The notes: a model not told the origin generated them from the letters alone. 64,000 nt of DNA from Cytophagaceae bacterium (GCA_006969745.1 CP030886.1:3073234-3137233), one strand, 5' to 3'; counted from the stretch's first letter, positions 24,763-33,234 are shown. Translations and numbers: made by a program.

Positions 24763-27386
24763 TAAAAAGAATCGCAGATCGATTGTTCAAATGGTATTGC
24801 CATCCCAATTACTACCCTGACATAAAAGGCGATCTGGAAGAGCTATACGCTGACCATGAAGAAGAAGGAAGCCGCTATGCTCAGCTGAAATACCTTTTAG
24901 ATGTGGTACTTCTATTTCGACTTTCTCTTCTCAGACCGATTTTCAAAAACTCAATGATAAACGACCTAGATATGTTTAAAAATTACTTCAAAATCAGCTT
25001 TCGAAATCTGGCAAAGCATAAAGGCTACACAGTAATTAACATCATTGGCGTAGCTGTAGGGCTTGCCGCATTTTTATTGATTAATCAGTACATAAAATTC
25101 GAGAGGAGCTACGACTCATTCCACAGAAGTGCAGAAAACATTTATCGTGTTACATCCGATCAAATCGTAGATGGTCAATTGGGAGTGAGAGATGCCATGT
25201 CTTTCAATCCATCCGGTAAAGTATTGACAGACGAGGTACCGGAAATCAGCGAATACGCACTTAGTTACAATATTGGAAGAGCTACAATTAAGAAGGGAGA
25301 GTCGCTGGTCAATGAGGAATCTGTAAAAATGGCCGACGAACATTTCATTGCATTCTTTGGTCACAAGGTGGTTGCAGGGGATGTTGGATCTATGCTTAAG
25401 GAACCTTACTCTATCGTTCTTACGCAATCGAAAGCAAGGTTCTATTTTGGAGATAATGAAGCTGTTGGTAAATCACTACACTTGTTTTCCGGGTTTGATA
25501 GAGACTTTAAAGTCACAGGTGTGATAGAAGATGTGCCTTTAAATACTCATTATAAGTTTGATATACTGATATCAATCTCGACAGTGCAAGATCGATTGGA
25601 TGATGAAGCCTGGGGTGGATTTAACTACTATACCTATGTGCGCATAGATAAGGGGACAGACATAGAGGCGCTAGAAGAAAAGTTGATTCCGATAAAAGAT
25701 AAATATATGGCAGAAGGTAGTTCATTGTACTTTAACCTTCAGCCTGTGCAGGAAATTCATCTGAATTCAGATATGACCTTTGAGCCCGAGGTGACGGGTA
25801 GCAAAAAATCGGTCAATTTTTTAGAGCTGATTTCGATATTCATTTTGGTAATTGCCTGGGTCAATTACATCAATTTATCAACGGCCAAAGCAGTGGATCG
25901 AGCCAAAGAGGTGGGTCTGAGAAAAGTTATCGGAGCAGGCAAAAAGCAACTGCGAATTCAATTTCTGGTTGAGGCACTACTCATCAATATGATGGGAGCG
26001 CTTGTAGCATTTGGGATAGTTGTGATTGTATCGCCAAGTTTCAACAACCTGGTAGAAATGAAAATCATTGATCAAATATGGAAGGATGCTTATTTCTATG
26101 CAATGCTTGCCGGTTTTGCACTTCTTGGCACATTGATATCCGGATTCTATCCGGCAATCTTCTTATCAAATTTTAAGATTATTTCCGTTCTCAAAGGGAA
26201 ATTCAGGAACTCGAAGGGAGGAGTAAGTCTTCGAAAAGGATTGGTAGTTTTTCAGTTTGCCACTTCTATTGCCTTAATAGGAAGCACGTTGATCGTAATG
26301 AAGCAGGTCGATTATATGCGGAACATGGATATGGGAATGAACATTGATCAGGTGGTCACATTCAGCAATCCTACACCACAACGAGGAGAACGGGATCAAA
26401 TGCGCGATCGGGTGAAGACATTTATTGAAACCCTAAAGCAAGATGCAAGTGTACTTGGAGCTGCTACGTCTACTTCGATTCCTGGTGGAGAGAGTAATGA
26501 GATTGCCTCGACCAGCGGAGGAGTGAGAATTATTGGACTCACTGACAGGCTAGATGCAACCACATACATACACACTGTTGATGAGAATTATTTCGAATTG
26601 CTGGATATAGAGCTCCTAAACGGAAGAAATTTCAATAAAGACATGGCTTCAGATTCCTCAGCGGTAATCGTAAACCAGGCTTTTCTGGATAGGTTTAATC
26701 TTTCAGATCCTTCAGTTTTAAATGAGCATATCCAGTTTGGACAAGACCCGGAAAACGATAAATATCATATCATTGGAGTTCTTCAGAATGTGAATAGAAC
26801 CACGCTCAAGAAATCAGCAGAGCCTACGTGTTACTTTTTCGATCCTGTACTACACCGATCGTTGGTAAAGTTATCACCCCGGAATATTGATAAATCCTTA
26901 GAGTTGATTGAAAACACGTGGGCAGAGATGTTTCCTACTTCGACCTTGGAATATTCTTTTATCAACGAACGATTTGACAGACTGTACAAAGAAGATAGAC
27001 GCTTTGGATCTGTATTCAGCATTTTTTCAGGATTTGCATTGCTTGTAGCCATTCTTGGCTTATTTGGACTGATCTCATTTATTGCATCACAACGCACGAA
27101 AGAAGTGGGTGTAAGAAAAGTCCTTGGAGCCACGGAGACGCACATCGTAGCCCTTTTTTATCGGGAATTTTTGATCCTGATTTGCATTGCATCACTCATC
27201 GGTATACCTATTGTGTTTTTTGGGATGAACGCCTGGTTAGATAACTATGCCCATAGAATTGGCTTCCCTTGGTTGGTAGTGGTTGCTTCATTGTTAATAG
27301 TGATTGTTTGTTCACTTGTAACCGTGAGCTCAAGAGTGTTGAAAGTAGCTGCAATGAACCCGGCCAATACGTTGAAGTACGAGTAA
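24759..27386 (+). CDS. MacB/FtsX-type ABC transporter permease with N-terminal prefix domain
   Basis: 875 residues. A cytosolic prefix (about 1-70, WYCHPNYYPDIKGDLEELY) precedes the first TM helix (about 92-112, GYTVINIIGVAVGLAAFLLI). Then come a MacB-like periplasmic domain and two FtsX blocks of helices with the EVGLRKVIGAGK and EVGVRKVLGATETHI motifs. Such permeases are mechanotransmission-type and need a separate ATPase, which is not encoded next door. PadR coupling is common in Cytophagales. Antimicrobial-peptide or lipid export is only inference. Confidence 0.93.
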   Translation: MIKRIADRLFKWYCHPNYYPDIKGDLEELYADHEEEGSRYAQLKYLLDVVLLFRLSLLRPIFKNSMINDLDMFKNYFKISFRNLAKHKGYTVINIIGVAVGLAAFLLINQYIKFERSYDSFHRSAENIYRVTSDQIVDGQLGVRDAMSFNPSGKVLTDEVPEISEYALSYNIGRATIKKGESLVNEESVKMADEHFIAFFGHKVVAGDVGSMLKEPYSIVLTQSKARFYFGDNEAVGKSLHLFSGFDRDFKVTGVIEDVPLNTHYKFDILISISTVQDRLDDEAWGGFNYYTYVRIDKGTDIEALEEKLIPIKDKYMAEGSSLYFNLQPVQEIHLNSDMTFEPEVTGSKKSVNFLELISIFILVIAWVNYINLSTAKAVDRAKEVGLRKVIGAGKKQLRIQFLVEALLINMMGALVAFGIVVIVSPSFNNLVEMKIIDQIWKDAYFYAMLAGFALLGTLISGFYPAIFLSNFKIISVLKGKFRNSKGGVSLRKGLVVFQFATSIALIGSTLIVMKQVDYMRNMDMGMNIDQVVTFSNPTPQRGERDQMRDRVKTFIETLKQDASVLGAATSTSIPGGESNEIASTSGGVRIIGLTDRLDATTYIHTVDENYFELLDIELLNGRNFNKDMASDSSAVIVNQAFLDRFNLSDPSVLNEHIQFGQDPENDKYHIIGVLQNVNRTTLKKSAEPTCYFFDPVLHRSLVKLSPRNIDKSLELIENTWAEMFPTSTLEYSFINERFDRLYKEDRRFGSVFSIFSGFALLVAILGLFGLISFIASQRTKEVGVRKVLGATETHIVALFYREFLILICIASLIGIPIVFFGMNAWLDNYAHRIGFPWLVVVASLLIVIVCSLVTVSSRVLKVAAMNPANTLKYE

Positions 27387-27484
27387 GTAGTCAATCAAAT
27401 CAGAAGTATGATAAGGTAAAAATTATGCTAATAAGTTTGTTTATTGTTTACATCGTCTAACTGATTTAAAGATTTAATAAAACA

Positions 27485-27508
27485 AGCCACCTTTGTGAGA
27501 AGGTGGCT
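27485..27508 (-). terminator. Terminator after lipoprotein copy 1
   Basis: AGCCACCTT (27485-27493) pairs perfectly with AAGGTGGCT (27500-27508). On the minus strand it is followed by TGTTTTATT. It resembles the terminators after copies 2 and 3, as expected for duplicated units. Confidence 0.85.
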
Positions 27509-27515
27509 CTGCAGA

Positions 27516-28010
27516 CTATTTTAATTTGAGATTGACTGAGTCAAGCATGAAAAAAGTTGGATTTATTTCGTAGAAATCTGATGCTTGATTAGAACGAATA
27601 AATGCCCCACCGAAAAAAATAGATGTATAATCTTGATTTCGTTCGTCATTTCTTCTCCTGAAGGTACTGACCAATACATCATCACTCTTTATGATTACTG
27701 AGTCAGTATCAAAAGGAAATGACCTGGGCTCAAAATAGTTGGTAAAAAAATGGTCAAAATCTAAACTTGAGGCAGGATCGATTACGGTTACCCACAAATC
27801 ACTGGTATCATTGGGAACAAGTTTAATTGTATAAATATTTATAATTGAACCACTTTCATTATTGCCATAAAACTCCACGTCCAAAGTCTCATTCAGGGAG
27901 TTGATAATTCCATATTCAAAGGGCCTTAAGGGCCCACAATCACTGCATCCGCCACATTTAATCGATAAAAGCATAAGTGCTATGTTTAGAATTAAGAATA
28001 GCTTTTTCAT
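27516..28010 (-). CDS. CxGCxDCGP lipoprotein, copy 1 of a tandem family
   Basis: 164 residues. The signal peptide leads to IKCGGCSDCGP (Cys about 19, 22, 25). The first Cys is a poor lipobox (SIKC) but aligned copies have DGC/NGC, so it is probably lipidated. The body is a predicted beta-sandwich with EFYGNNESGSI, LVPNDTSDLWVTVIDPAS and FRRRNDERNQDYTSIFF, all conserved in copies 2 and 3. I know no named family. It lies last in a leftward series and, unlike the other two copies, has no protease sequence upstream. Confidence 0.75.
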   Translation of the reverse strand: MKKLFLILNIALMLLSIKCGGCSDCGPLRPFEYGIINSLNETLDVEFYGNNESGSIINIYTIKLVPNDTSDLWVTVIDPASSLDFDHFFTNYFEPRSFPFDTDSVIIKSDDVLVSTFRRRNDERNQDYTSIFFGGAFIRSNQASDFYEINPTFFMLDSVNLKLK

Positions 28011-28032
28011 CTATAACTGGTTTGAAAAATAA

Positions 28033-28061
28033 AAAGCCACCCTCATATTGAGGATGGCTTT
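28033..28061 (-). terminator. Terminator after lipoprotein copy 2
   Basis: AAAGCCACCCTCA (28033-28045) against TGAGGATGGCTTT (28049-28061) with one mismatch, followed on the minus strand by TTTTATTTTTC. Confidence 0.85.
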
Positions 28062-28068
28062 AGATAGG

Positions 28069-28556
28069 CTATTTCAAGCCAAGTTTGATTGAATCTAATA
28101 CATATAATATAGGGCTAAGCTCATATTCCGATTCGAGATCACTCTGTACATATGCTGTTCCATTAAAAATCGATGATACATTCTGATCGAATTCATCTTT
28201 TCTTCTCCTGAAAGTTTGAATCTCTCCTGAGCTACTAGATATAATTACGGAATCGGCATTAATTGGAAATGAATTATGCTTGAAGTAGCTATCAAAAAGA
28301 TATTCAAAATTGGAGTTAGCCACAGGATCAAATCTGGTCACCCAGAATTCACTAGTGTCATCAGGGTTAAGTCTAATTTCAACCATAGCGATTTCTTGAT
28401 TGTTGATTTCACTACCATAGAATGTTAAAGAGATATCCCCATCTATAGAGTTTACGATACCATACTCAAAGGGTCTTAAAGGCCCACAATCACTGCATCC
28501 CCCACAACCATTTAGGCAAAAGCCGAGAACGTAAGTATTACAATAAACCGTCTCAT
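28069..28556 (-). pseudogene. CxGCxDCGP lipoprotein, copy 2, frameshifted after the signal peptide
   Basis: The ATG at 28556 starts a signal peptide (MRRFIVILTFSAF) that runs into TAA. The homologous mature sequence (NGCGGCSDCGPLRPFEYG… to the end at 28069) continues in another frame. Restoring one T in the T4 run (A4 at 28518-28521 on the plus strand) rejoins the two and yields an LNGC lipobox. Downstream the frame is fully open and well conserved with copies 1 and 3 (LNPDDTSEFWVTRFDPVAN, FRRRKDEFDQN). So it is a recent frameshift, a sequencing error or a slip site. An internal ATG at 28386 would give only the last 105 residues. Confidence 0.8.
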
Positions 28557-28561
28557 TATTT

Positions 28562-28757
28562 CTTGGGTTTTAAGTTGTTGCGATAAGCAGTCAATGAGTT
28601 CCTGAAGGTACTGTTTGCTTTGATTATTGTACCTATAATACAACTTATCGTGTAATTCCTGCAAACTGGAACTACCTCTAAGGGCTTCCTGCATTTGATA
28701 GGTGTTATATCCATTTACACGGTCTCGTGGAAGAATTATTATATGTAGTAATTCCAT
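28562..28757 (-). pseudogene. Remnant of the metalloprotease 3' end
   Basis: About 55 codons (LPRDRVNGYNTYQMQEAL, then SSSLQELHDKLYYRY) match the C-terminus of the protease gene at 29309-30691 (FPKDQVYGYTTNQMQEAL, SSLQEFHDKLYHRY). The DNA has one extra base near the end relative to the intact gene, so the final residues are in the wrong frame. It lies between the terminator of copy 3 and the start of copy 2, which shows that the duplicated unit was protease end plus lipoprotein plus terminator. Confidence 0.85.
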
Positions 28758-28786
28758 TTCTTTTACTGATTTAAGGATAGATAAAA

Positions 28787-28811
28787 AACCACCCTCAAAA
28801 TGAAGGTGGTT
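28787..28811 (-). terminator. Terminator after lipoprotein copy 3
   Basis: AACCACC (28787-28793) pairs with GGTGGTT (28805-28811), extended by an inner TCA/TGA pairing. On the minus strand it is followed by a T-run (TTTTTTATC). Confidence 0.85.
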
Positions 28812-28820
28812 CTGAACAGG

Positions 28821-29309
28821 TTATTTCAAGTTAAGGTTAACTGAGTCAAGCTTATAGAAAAGAGGTACATTCACCGAGTTGTCAGCTAATTCATATGCTC
28901 CCCAGTAAAAAATTGAACGGTAATCTTGCTGTAGTTCATCCGATATTCTTCGGAATACCTTAACAAGGTCATTATCAATTTTTACTAAAACAGAATCTGT
29001 TTCTAATGGAAAGTAATCATTTGTATTTCCAGAGGTAAATACATACTCGAATGCAGTGTAGCCAACTGGGTCAGGAAGCACAACCCAAACATCGCTTGTA
29101 TCTTTTGGCTCAAGACTAAGTTCCAAAAAGTCTAAAACGTAATCTGTACTGGAGAATTTAGTTCCATAAAACTGCAATTCAAGTTTTTTATTTAGGGAGT
29201 TCGTTAACCCGTATTCTGCTTGTCCTATTGGCCCACAGTCGTTACAACCAGCGCATCCATCAATGATGGAGATCAGTGTTGTAATGAACAATAAGAATAG
29301 TGCTTTCAT
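28821..29309 (-). CDS. CxGCxDCGP lipoprotein, copy 3, coupled to the metalloprotease
   Basis: 162 residues from ATG 29309 (MKALFLLFITTLIS). This start overlaps the protease TAA as TAATG, and the equivalent codon is used in copy 2; a start at 29318 would add MEI. The lipobox IDGC is followed by AGCNDCGP. The body is shared with copies 1 and 2 (LEPKDTSDVWVVLPDPVG, FRRISDELQQDYRSIFY). It is predicted to be lipidated and exported with the protease. A partner or inhibitor role is only inference. Confidence 0.8.
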   Translation of the reverse strand: MKALFLLFITTLISIIDGCAGCNDCGPIGQAEYGLTNSLNKKLELQFYGTKFSSTDYVLDFLELSLEPKDTSDVWVVLPDPVGYTAFEYVFTSGNTNDYFPLETDSVLVKIDNDLVKVFRRISDELQQDYRSIFYWGAYELADNSVNVPLFYKLDSVNLNLK

Positions 29310-30691
29310 TATTTCCATGGTTTTAAGTTATTTGAGTAGGAATCGATCAGAGTTTGAAGATGCTGTTCTGAGCTATTGTAATATCTATGATACAATTTAT
29401 CATGAAACTCCTGAAGGCTTGATGTTCCTTTAAGTGCTTCCTGCATTTGATTCGTGGTGTATCCATACACCTGGTCTTTAGGAAAGTTGCTTAGATTTCC
29501 ATTTTCACTTTGGTCTTTTGTATCGACTAAATCAAAGAATAAGGAAGTATACTTCCCTTCTCGTCCACCCTGAGAAAAACCTTGATTCATTTTGCCAAAG
29601 GTTAAACCTTGACTGAAGTCACCATTATATGATGGGAAAAAGCCTTTAACCAAGTGATGTTCTACATACATAGCCCAGCTTTCTTTTAGAATCTGATCTT
29701 CATTATTTGGGCCCTGCTCGTGGAAGGCATTGTTGCTAAAACAGCATCCATCCAGGTTATAATGGCTTGCATGGCCCAGTTCATGTAAAGTGGTTCTAAT
29801 TGTTCTTTGAGCAGTTCTTCTAGCCCCAGCCTGATCATTGATGTAAATTTTGATCTGGTTGGTAAGAAAGAAGTACAGCCCGGCATGCCCTGCTCGGCCG
29901 CTTTTATTATAGATTCTGAAACGCATATTGTCTCTCGGTTTTTTAAAGCCTTTGCGGTCGCCATGGTAAAACTCGTAAGCAGCCACAAATACTGATGCTG
30001 CCAATTCGTGCAGGTTATCCACCTGGTCCTTATTGTTTGTCAGGTCATATGTGTATGTAATGTCATCTTCCCTCGTACTATTCTTAAAGTCATGTTTGTG
30101 CGTAAACCATAGACCACCCCTTACAATCCGAAAATACCTTTTGCCAAACGTGCTGGAGCTCCGGTTTCTAAAATGGGCCGTATACGTCACCCGTGAGCCA
30201 AACTTACGATACGACTTAAAGTTCCCGTTGTGATCAGTGTAGGCCACAATGGACTTCAACCCCCGGTGCATCACCACCTTTAGTCCCTTTACCGGGCGGG
30301 TCTTTGTGCCCGTATGGTTATCGTTGTATTTGATTTGTATTTTTCCATTGGGTGTCCATCCGCTATTGAGAATACACCCCCAACACCAGTTGAGCGGATT
30401 GGCTTTCCTGGCATAGGCTGTAGAAACAAACATGCTCCCAATCGTATTTCTTACTGATTTCAGCGCGTCAATGAATGTGCCGTAGGCAGAGTTGCTGGAT
30501 CTTCCGTTTGGATCTTCTTCCCCTTCGAGAAGTGCGAGTAGTTCATCGGCTTCCTCGTCGCTCAAATGTCCGGCCAGATACATGGAATACAGTTCTGTCC
30601 CCATCAGCATACCATATATTTCCGTGGAGTCGTTGGCCAGTCTGCCACTCTCCGCGTCGTATTCAATGTCAGGGTATTCAGGAAGGAACAC
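29309..30691 (-). CDS. Metalloprotease C-terminal part (open frame after the TAG)
   Basis: The stretch downstream of the amber codon could start at GTG 30691 (FLPEYPDIEYD) and encode 460 residues without a signal peptide. It contains a possible Cys pair (NWCWGCIL), a beta-sandwich-like region (about 115-200), then TLHELGHASHYN (His303, Glu304, His307) and ESWAMYVEHH. The C-terminal helical region (QMQEALKGTSSLQEFHDKL) is the part copied in the remnant at 28562-28757. Without the lipoprotein leader this piece alone would stay in the cytosol. See the interrupted-gene entry. Confidence 0.7.
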   Translation of the reverse strand: MFLPEYPDIEYDAESGRLANDSTEIYGMLMGTELYSMYLAGHLSDEEADELLALLEGEEDPNGRSSNSAYGTFIDALKSVRNTIGSMFVSTAYARKANPLNWCWGCILNSGWTPNGKIQIKYNDNHTGTKTRPVKGLKVVMHRGLKSIVAYTDHNGNFKSYRKFGSRVTYTAHFRNRSSSTFGKRYFRIVRGGLWFTHKHDFKNSTREDDITYTYDLTNNKDQVDNLHELAASVFVAAYEFYHGDRKGFKKPRDNMRFRIYNKSGRAGHAGLYFFLTNQIKIYINDQAGARRTAQRTIRTTLHELGHASHYNLDGCCFSNNAFHEQGPNNEDQILKESWAMYVEHHLVKGFFPSYNGDFSQGLTFGKMNQGFSQGGREGKYTSLFFDLVDTKDQSENGNLSNFPKDQVYGYTTNQMQEALKGTSSLQEFHDKLYHRYYNSSEQHLQTLIDSYSNNLKPWK

Positions 30692-30754
30692 CTCGTTGAT
30701 GACTTCATGACCAACAGAGGGAAATTCAAAATCGATAGGTACTACACCGTATAG

Positions 30755-31165
30755 CTAATGAAACCCTGCGTCGTTGGCCGGTTCAGGAGTGTACTCGCCC
30801 TGCTGTACGATGGGTAGATCCAAGGGATAGCTGAACAATGCCAGATTTTCATATGACATTAGCGTGTCGAACTCGACACTGTCCGTTGGTAGAAATCGCA
30901 CATATTTATTGTTGGGCGTAAAGTCCAGTGTGATTGCTTCAGTGGAGGTTCGCGCATGGGGAAACGTTTCGTACAACTTCGATTTCATTGAATCAAAAGC
31001 AAGCTGCATATTTTCTGGCAGATAGGGATTGAAACCATCCTCATCAAAAAGCATTTCCTGTCCCTCCGGGATAGGTTCTTCAATAATTAGTTCTTCGTCA
31101 TTACATGAAGTGAAAACAGCTACTATAGCCGTCACTAAGCTGAGTTTTAAAAATCTGTTTTTCAT
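30755..31165 (-). CDS. Lipoprotein leader part of the interrupted metalloprotease
   Basis: 136 residues: signal peptide with lipobox (AVFTSC, Cys21), then acidic residues and helices, and LALFSYPLDLPIVQQGEYTPEP, ending at TAG 30757-30755. By itself it would be a small lipoprotein, but its C-terminus is the typical lead-in to a longer Bacteroidota protein. Its ATG overlaps the TGA of the DUF4105 gene (ATGA, 31162-31165), so translation of the two is coupled. Confidence 0.7.
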   Translation of the reverse strand: MKNRFLKLSLVTAIVAVFTSCNDEELIIEEPIPEGQEMLFDEDGFNPYLPENMQLAFDSMKSKLYETFPHARTSTEAITLDFTPNNKYVRFLPTDSVEFDTLMSYENLALFSYPLDLPIVQQGEYTPEPANDAGFH

Positions 31166-32253
31166 TTTACCATATTTATTGCTTTACATAGAATTTTCCA
31201 TTCCGGGACGGACACGCTCAGAGCTATCATGTTTGAGCATAATAGTGTGAGGCAGCATGCCATATAAAGCGTGCTGATGTGACCATCGAATAGCGAAACC
31301 GCTATTGAAAGCAAGAGCATGATGGTAAAAAATAAGAGGTATTTCTTTTCAGTTATTGAGTGGAATCTCCCTCTGATCAGGTTCAAGGGATTCATCCACA
31401 ATAGTTGATGATTTTCTTTAAGTAATGGTTCTTCAGAGTACACTTGAAACAACAGTAGGCAAATACCAAACAACCCTGTACTCCACATAAGTAATGAGAT
31501 GTATAGATGGGGAGCATGATAAGCCAGCAAAGTCAGTGTGAAAAGAAATGCCACGAATGATATAAGTCTGCTGACTGACCTGATTCCAATTTTTGGAATC
31601 GGCTGACCTCCGAAAGTAACAGCAAGCAACTCTGGTGTAAATGGTAAAACAGATGATTCCGACTTGTCTGCATGCTTCGATAGTATTAGATCTATATAGA
31701 AAAGCTCTTCAATCGCAGACAATCTGCCGGAAATTCTCAGGCGATCCCGGATACTTTTTCCACGCTTTATCTGATTGACATTTACATAAGGTTTAAGATG
31801 TTTGAAAAGGAGGGAAGAGCAGTTGTTGCTAGCTAGTGAGTAGGTTTGTTGCTTCTTCGTTTGGTATTCTTTCAGGAGTGAATGGTAGATACGCTTAATA
31901 CTGCTTCTATTCTGCGTAACAATCTGATATGAAATGCACTGATTGGTTAGGTTTGTTTCGTGCTTGAAAGTCTCATGATCAATTATACGTAGCTGATAAA
32001 TATCTTTTCCAAAAAGAAGTTTTATATTTGATAACCACCTCATTTTTCCTGTTGAGGTAAATTCAAACACCAAGTCGATTTGTTTTAGGCTGTCTTTGAT
32101 CCAAATGGCACTGTGACCCCATGCTTGATCAATATCTTCTCCCTGTTGAACAGTGAGAAGATACAAACACGACTTTTTCGAAAATTCAAAGGTGCTTGCT
32201 TCTCCTTCCACATTTATCAATGTGATGATCAATAAGCTCACGTAGCGTATCAT
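31162..32253 (-). CDS. DUF4105 (Lnb-type N-terminal) membrane protein
   Basis: 363 residues. After a signal peptide (about 1-19) the periplasmic domain has the DUF4105 landmarks: YLLTVQQGEDIDQAWGHSAIWI (conserved His) and SLASNNCSSLL (conserved Cys), a papain-like Cys/His arrangement. Four hydrophobic segments follow in the last 130 residues (VAFLFTLTLLAYHAP, LLMWSTGLFGICLLLF and others). It is first in the leftward accessory unit with the interrupted protease and lipoproteins. The activity of the family is unknown. Confidence 0.82.
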   Translation of the reverse strand: MIRYVSLLIITLINVEGEASTFEFSKKSCLYLLTVQQGEDIDQAWGHSAIWIKDSLKQIDLVFEFTSTGKMRWLSNIKLLFGKDIYQLRIIDHETFKHETNLTNQCISYQIVTQNRSSIKRIYHSLLKEYQTKKQQTYSLASNNCSSLLFKHLKPYVNVNQIKRGKSIRDRLRISGRLSAIEELFYIDLILSKHADKSESSVLPFTPELLAVTFGGQPIPKIGIRSVSRLISFVAFLFTLTLLAYHAPHLYISLLMWSTGLFGICLLLFQVYSEEPLLKENHQLLWMNPLNLIRGRFHSITEKKYLLFFTIMLLLSIAVSLFDGHISTLYMACCLTLLCSNMIALSVSVPEWKILCKAINMVK

Positions 32254-32254
32254 T

Positions 32255-32289
32255 AATTACAAACAATTATTAAAACGTTATTTGTAATT
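32255..32289. promoter_or_regulatory. Inverted repeat upstream of DUF4105 gene
   Basis: AATTACAAA (32255-32263) and TTTGTAATT (32281-32289) form a perfect 9-bp inverted repeat starting 2 bp from the DUF4105 ATG, in very AT-rich DNA. It could be an operator or an mRNA hairpin controlling translation of the accessory unit. Confidence 0.35.
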
Positions 32290-32339
32290 TATATATAAAC
32301 AGTTGAATATCAATGTTTTATAATAAAAAAATTAAAAAA

Positions 32340-33185
32340 TCATTTGATCAATTTGAAGAAGCCAGGAATAAGTTTCCAGTTGCCCTGCCTGATGCATTGC
32401 CGTATTTCATAAATACATCTACTTCTAAGAGCTGAGTTTTCCTCACCGGAACGATTCAGCTCTTTTATTTTTTGGCATACTTTAAGCGTAGATGTTTGAT
32501 GTGCTGATTTGTACCTAAACTGCTGGTCAGACAACGATCCACCTAATTTTCTTTTTTTGACCAGCACATCATCTGTAAAAGCATACTTCCATTTTCGAGA
32601 TGATCGAATCCAAAAATCAAAGTCTTCATAGCTAAGGGTCTCATCATATCCACCCAATTCTTCCAAAACCACACGACTTATCATCATGGATGGAGGAGAT
32701 ATAAAGTATTTTCTAATCAGCTCAATATAAATATCACCTTCAGGTACTTCCTCTATCAAATTACCATTGGCGTCTCTTTTGTAATGCACGCCTATGTCTG
32801 AGCCGTTTTCATTGACATTCATTACGTCGCAAAAAGTTACGCCTGCATTGGTTTTCAAAAAAGTGTTGATTCCCTTCATTACTCTTTCCGGTAAAAGCAT
32901 ATCATCGGCAGCCAAATCGATGATAAATTCGCCCTTACTCTTTTTAAATCCCTGATTAAAGGCGGCACAGTTTCCAATCGGAGTAGGAATGTTTACGTAC
33001 TGGAAATTTGTTTCAGTGCTTAGAGTCTGAATCACTTCTTTGCTGCCATCTGTACTGCCATCATCTACAACTATAAGCTCAATATGAGGGTACGATTGAG
33101 CCAAAACAGACCGAATGGCTTGTGCTACATAAGCCGCATGGTTATGACTCAAACAAATGACAGAAACCAATGGCAATTGATTCAT
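32340..33185 (-). CDS. Family 2 glycosyltransferase
   Basis: 281 residues with the GT-A fold: VSVICLSHNHAAYVAQAIRSVL, IVVDDGSTDGS for UDP-sugar and metal, DLAADDMLLPE as the DxD region, and a C-terminal acceptor part with GYDETLSYEDFDFWIR. It probably adds a sugar to a surface polysaccharide or lipid. Divergent to the GT4 gene across 49 bp, so the pair probably works on one glycan. No other glycan genes flank them. Confidence 0.92.
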   Translation of the reverse strand: MNQLPLVSVICLSHNHAAYVAQAIRSVLAQSYPHIELIVVDDGSTDGSKEVIQTLSTETNFQYVNIPTPIGNCAAFNQGFKKSKGEFIIDLAADDMLLPERVMKGINTFLKTNAGVTFCDVMNVNENGSDIGVHYKRDANGNLIEEVPEGDIYIELIRKYFISPPSMMISRVVLEELGGYDETLSYEDFDFWIRSSRKWKYAFTDDVLVKKRKLGGSLSDQQFRYKSAHQTSTLKVCQKIKELNRSGEENSALRSRCIYEIRQCIRQGNWKLIPGFFKLIK

Positions 33186-33234
33186 TCTGGTAATATCACA
33201 TGTCAGAACTTTTTTACCAATTAAATTCGGGGGA

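Larger units (their letters stand above)
29309..31165 (-). pseudogene. Secreted zinc metalloprotease lipoprotein interrupted by one in-frame TAG
   Basis: Codons 1-136 (from 31165) and the 481 codons after TAG 30757-30755 lie in the same frame with no other stop. The join reads NDAGFH-stop-LYGVVPIDFEFPSV, which matches how related Bacteroidota lipoproteins run across this point ('YPLD…G.Y…LYxVVPxDxEFP'). One CAG-to-TAG change explains it. In the restored numbering the lipobox FTSC is at about 21, the zinc site HELGH at about 461-465, and a later Glu is in KESWAMYVEHH. So it is a gluzincin-like protease of about 618 codons. It could be inactivated, read through, or made as two pieces. Confidence 0.8.

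Noticed and set aside
24759..27386. Whether the ABC permease has an adjacent ATPase making a complete transporter
   Set aside because: No Walker A/B nucleotide-binding protein is found beside it; upstream is PadR, downstream the lipoprotein array.
28069..28386. A separate 105-residue gene starting at the internal ATG 28386
   Set aside because: The homologous frame extends upstream to the lipobox region; this ATG is an internal codon of the frameshifted copy.
27485..28811. The three similar terminator hairpins as a CRISPR-like or regulatory repeat array
   Set aside because: Spacing and content are explained by duplicated gene ends; no short regular repeats with unique spacers exist.
30475..30754. 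Several plus-strand ORFs of 60-75 codons opposite the metalloprotease
   Set aside because: They are shadows of the strongly coding minus strand and contain no recognisable domain.
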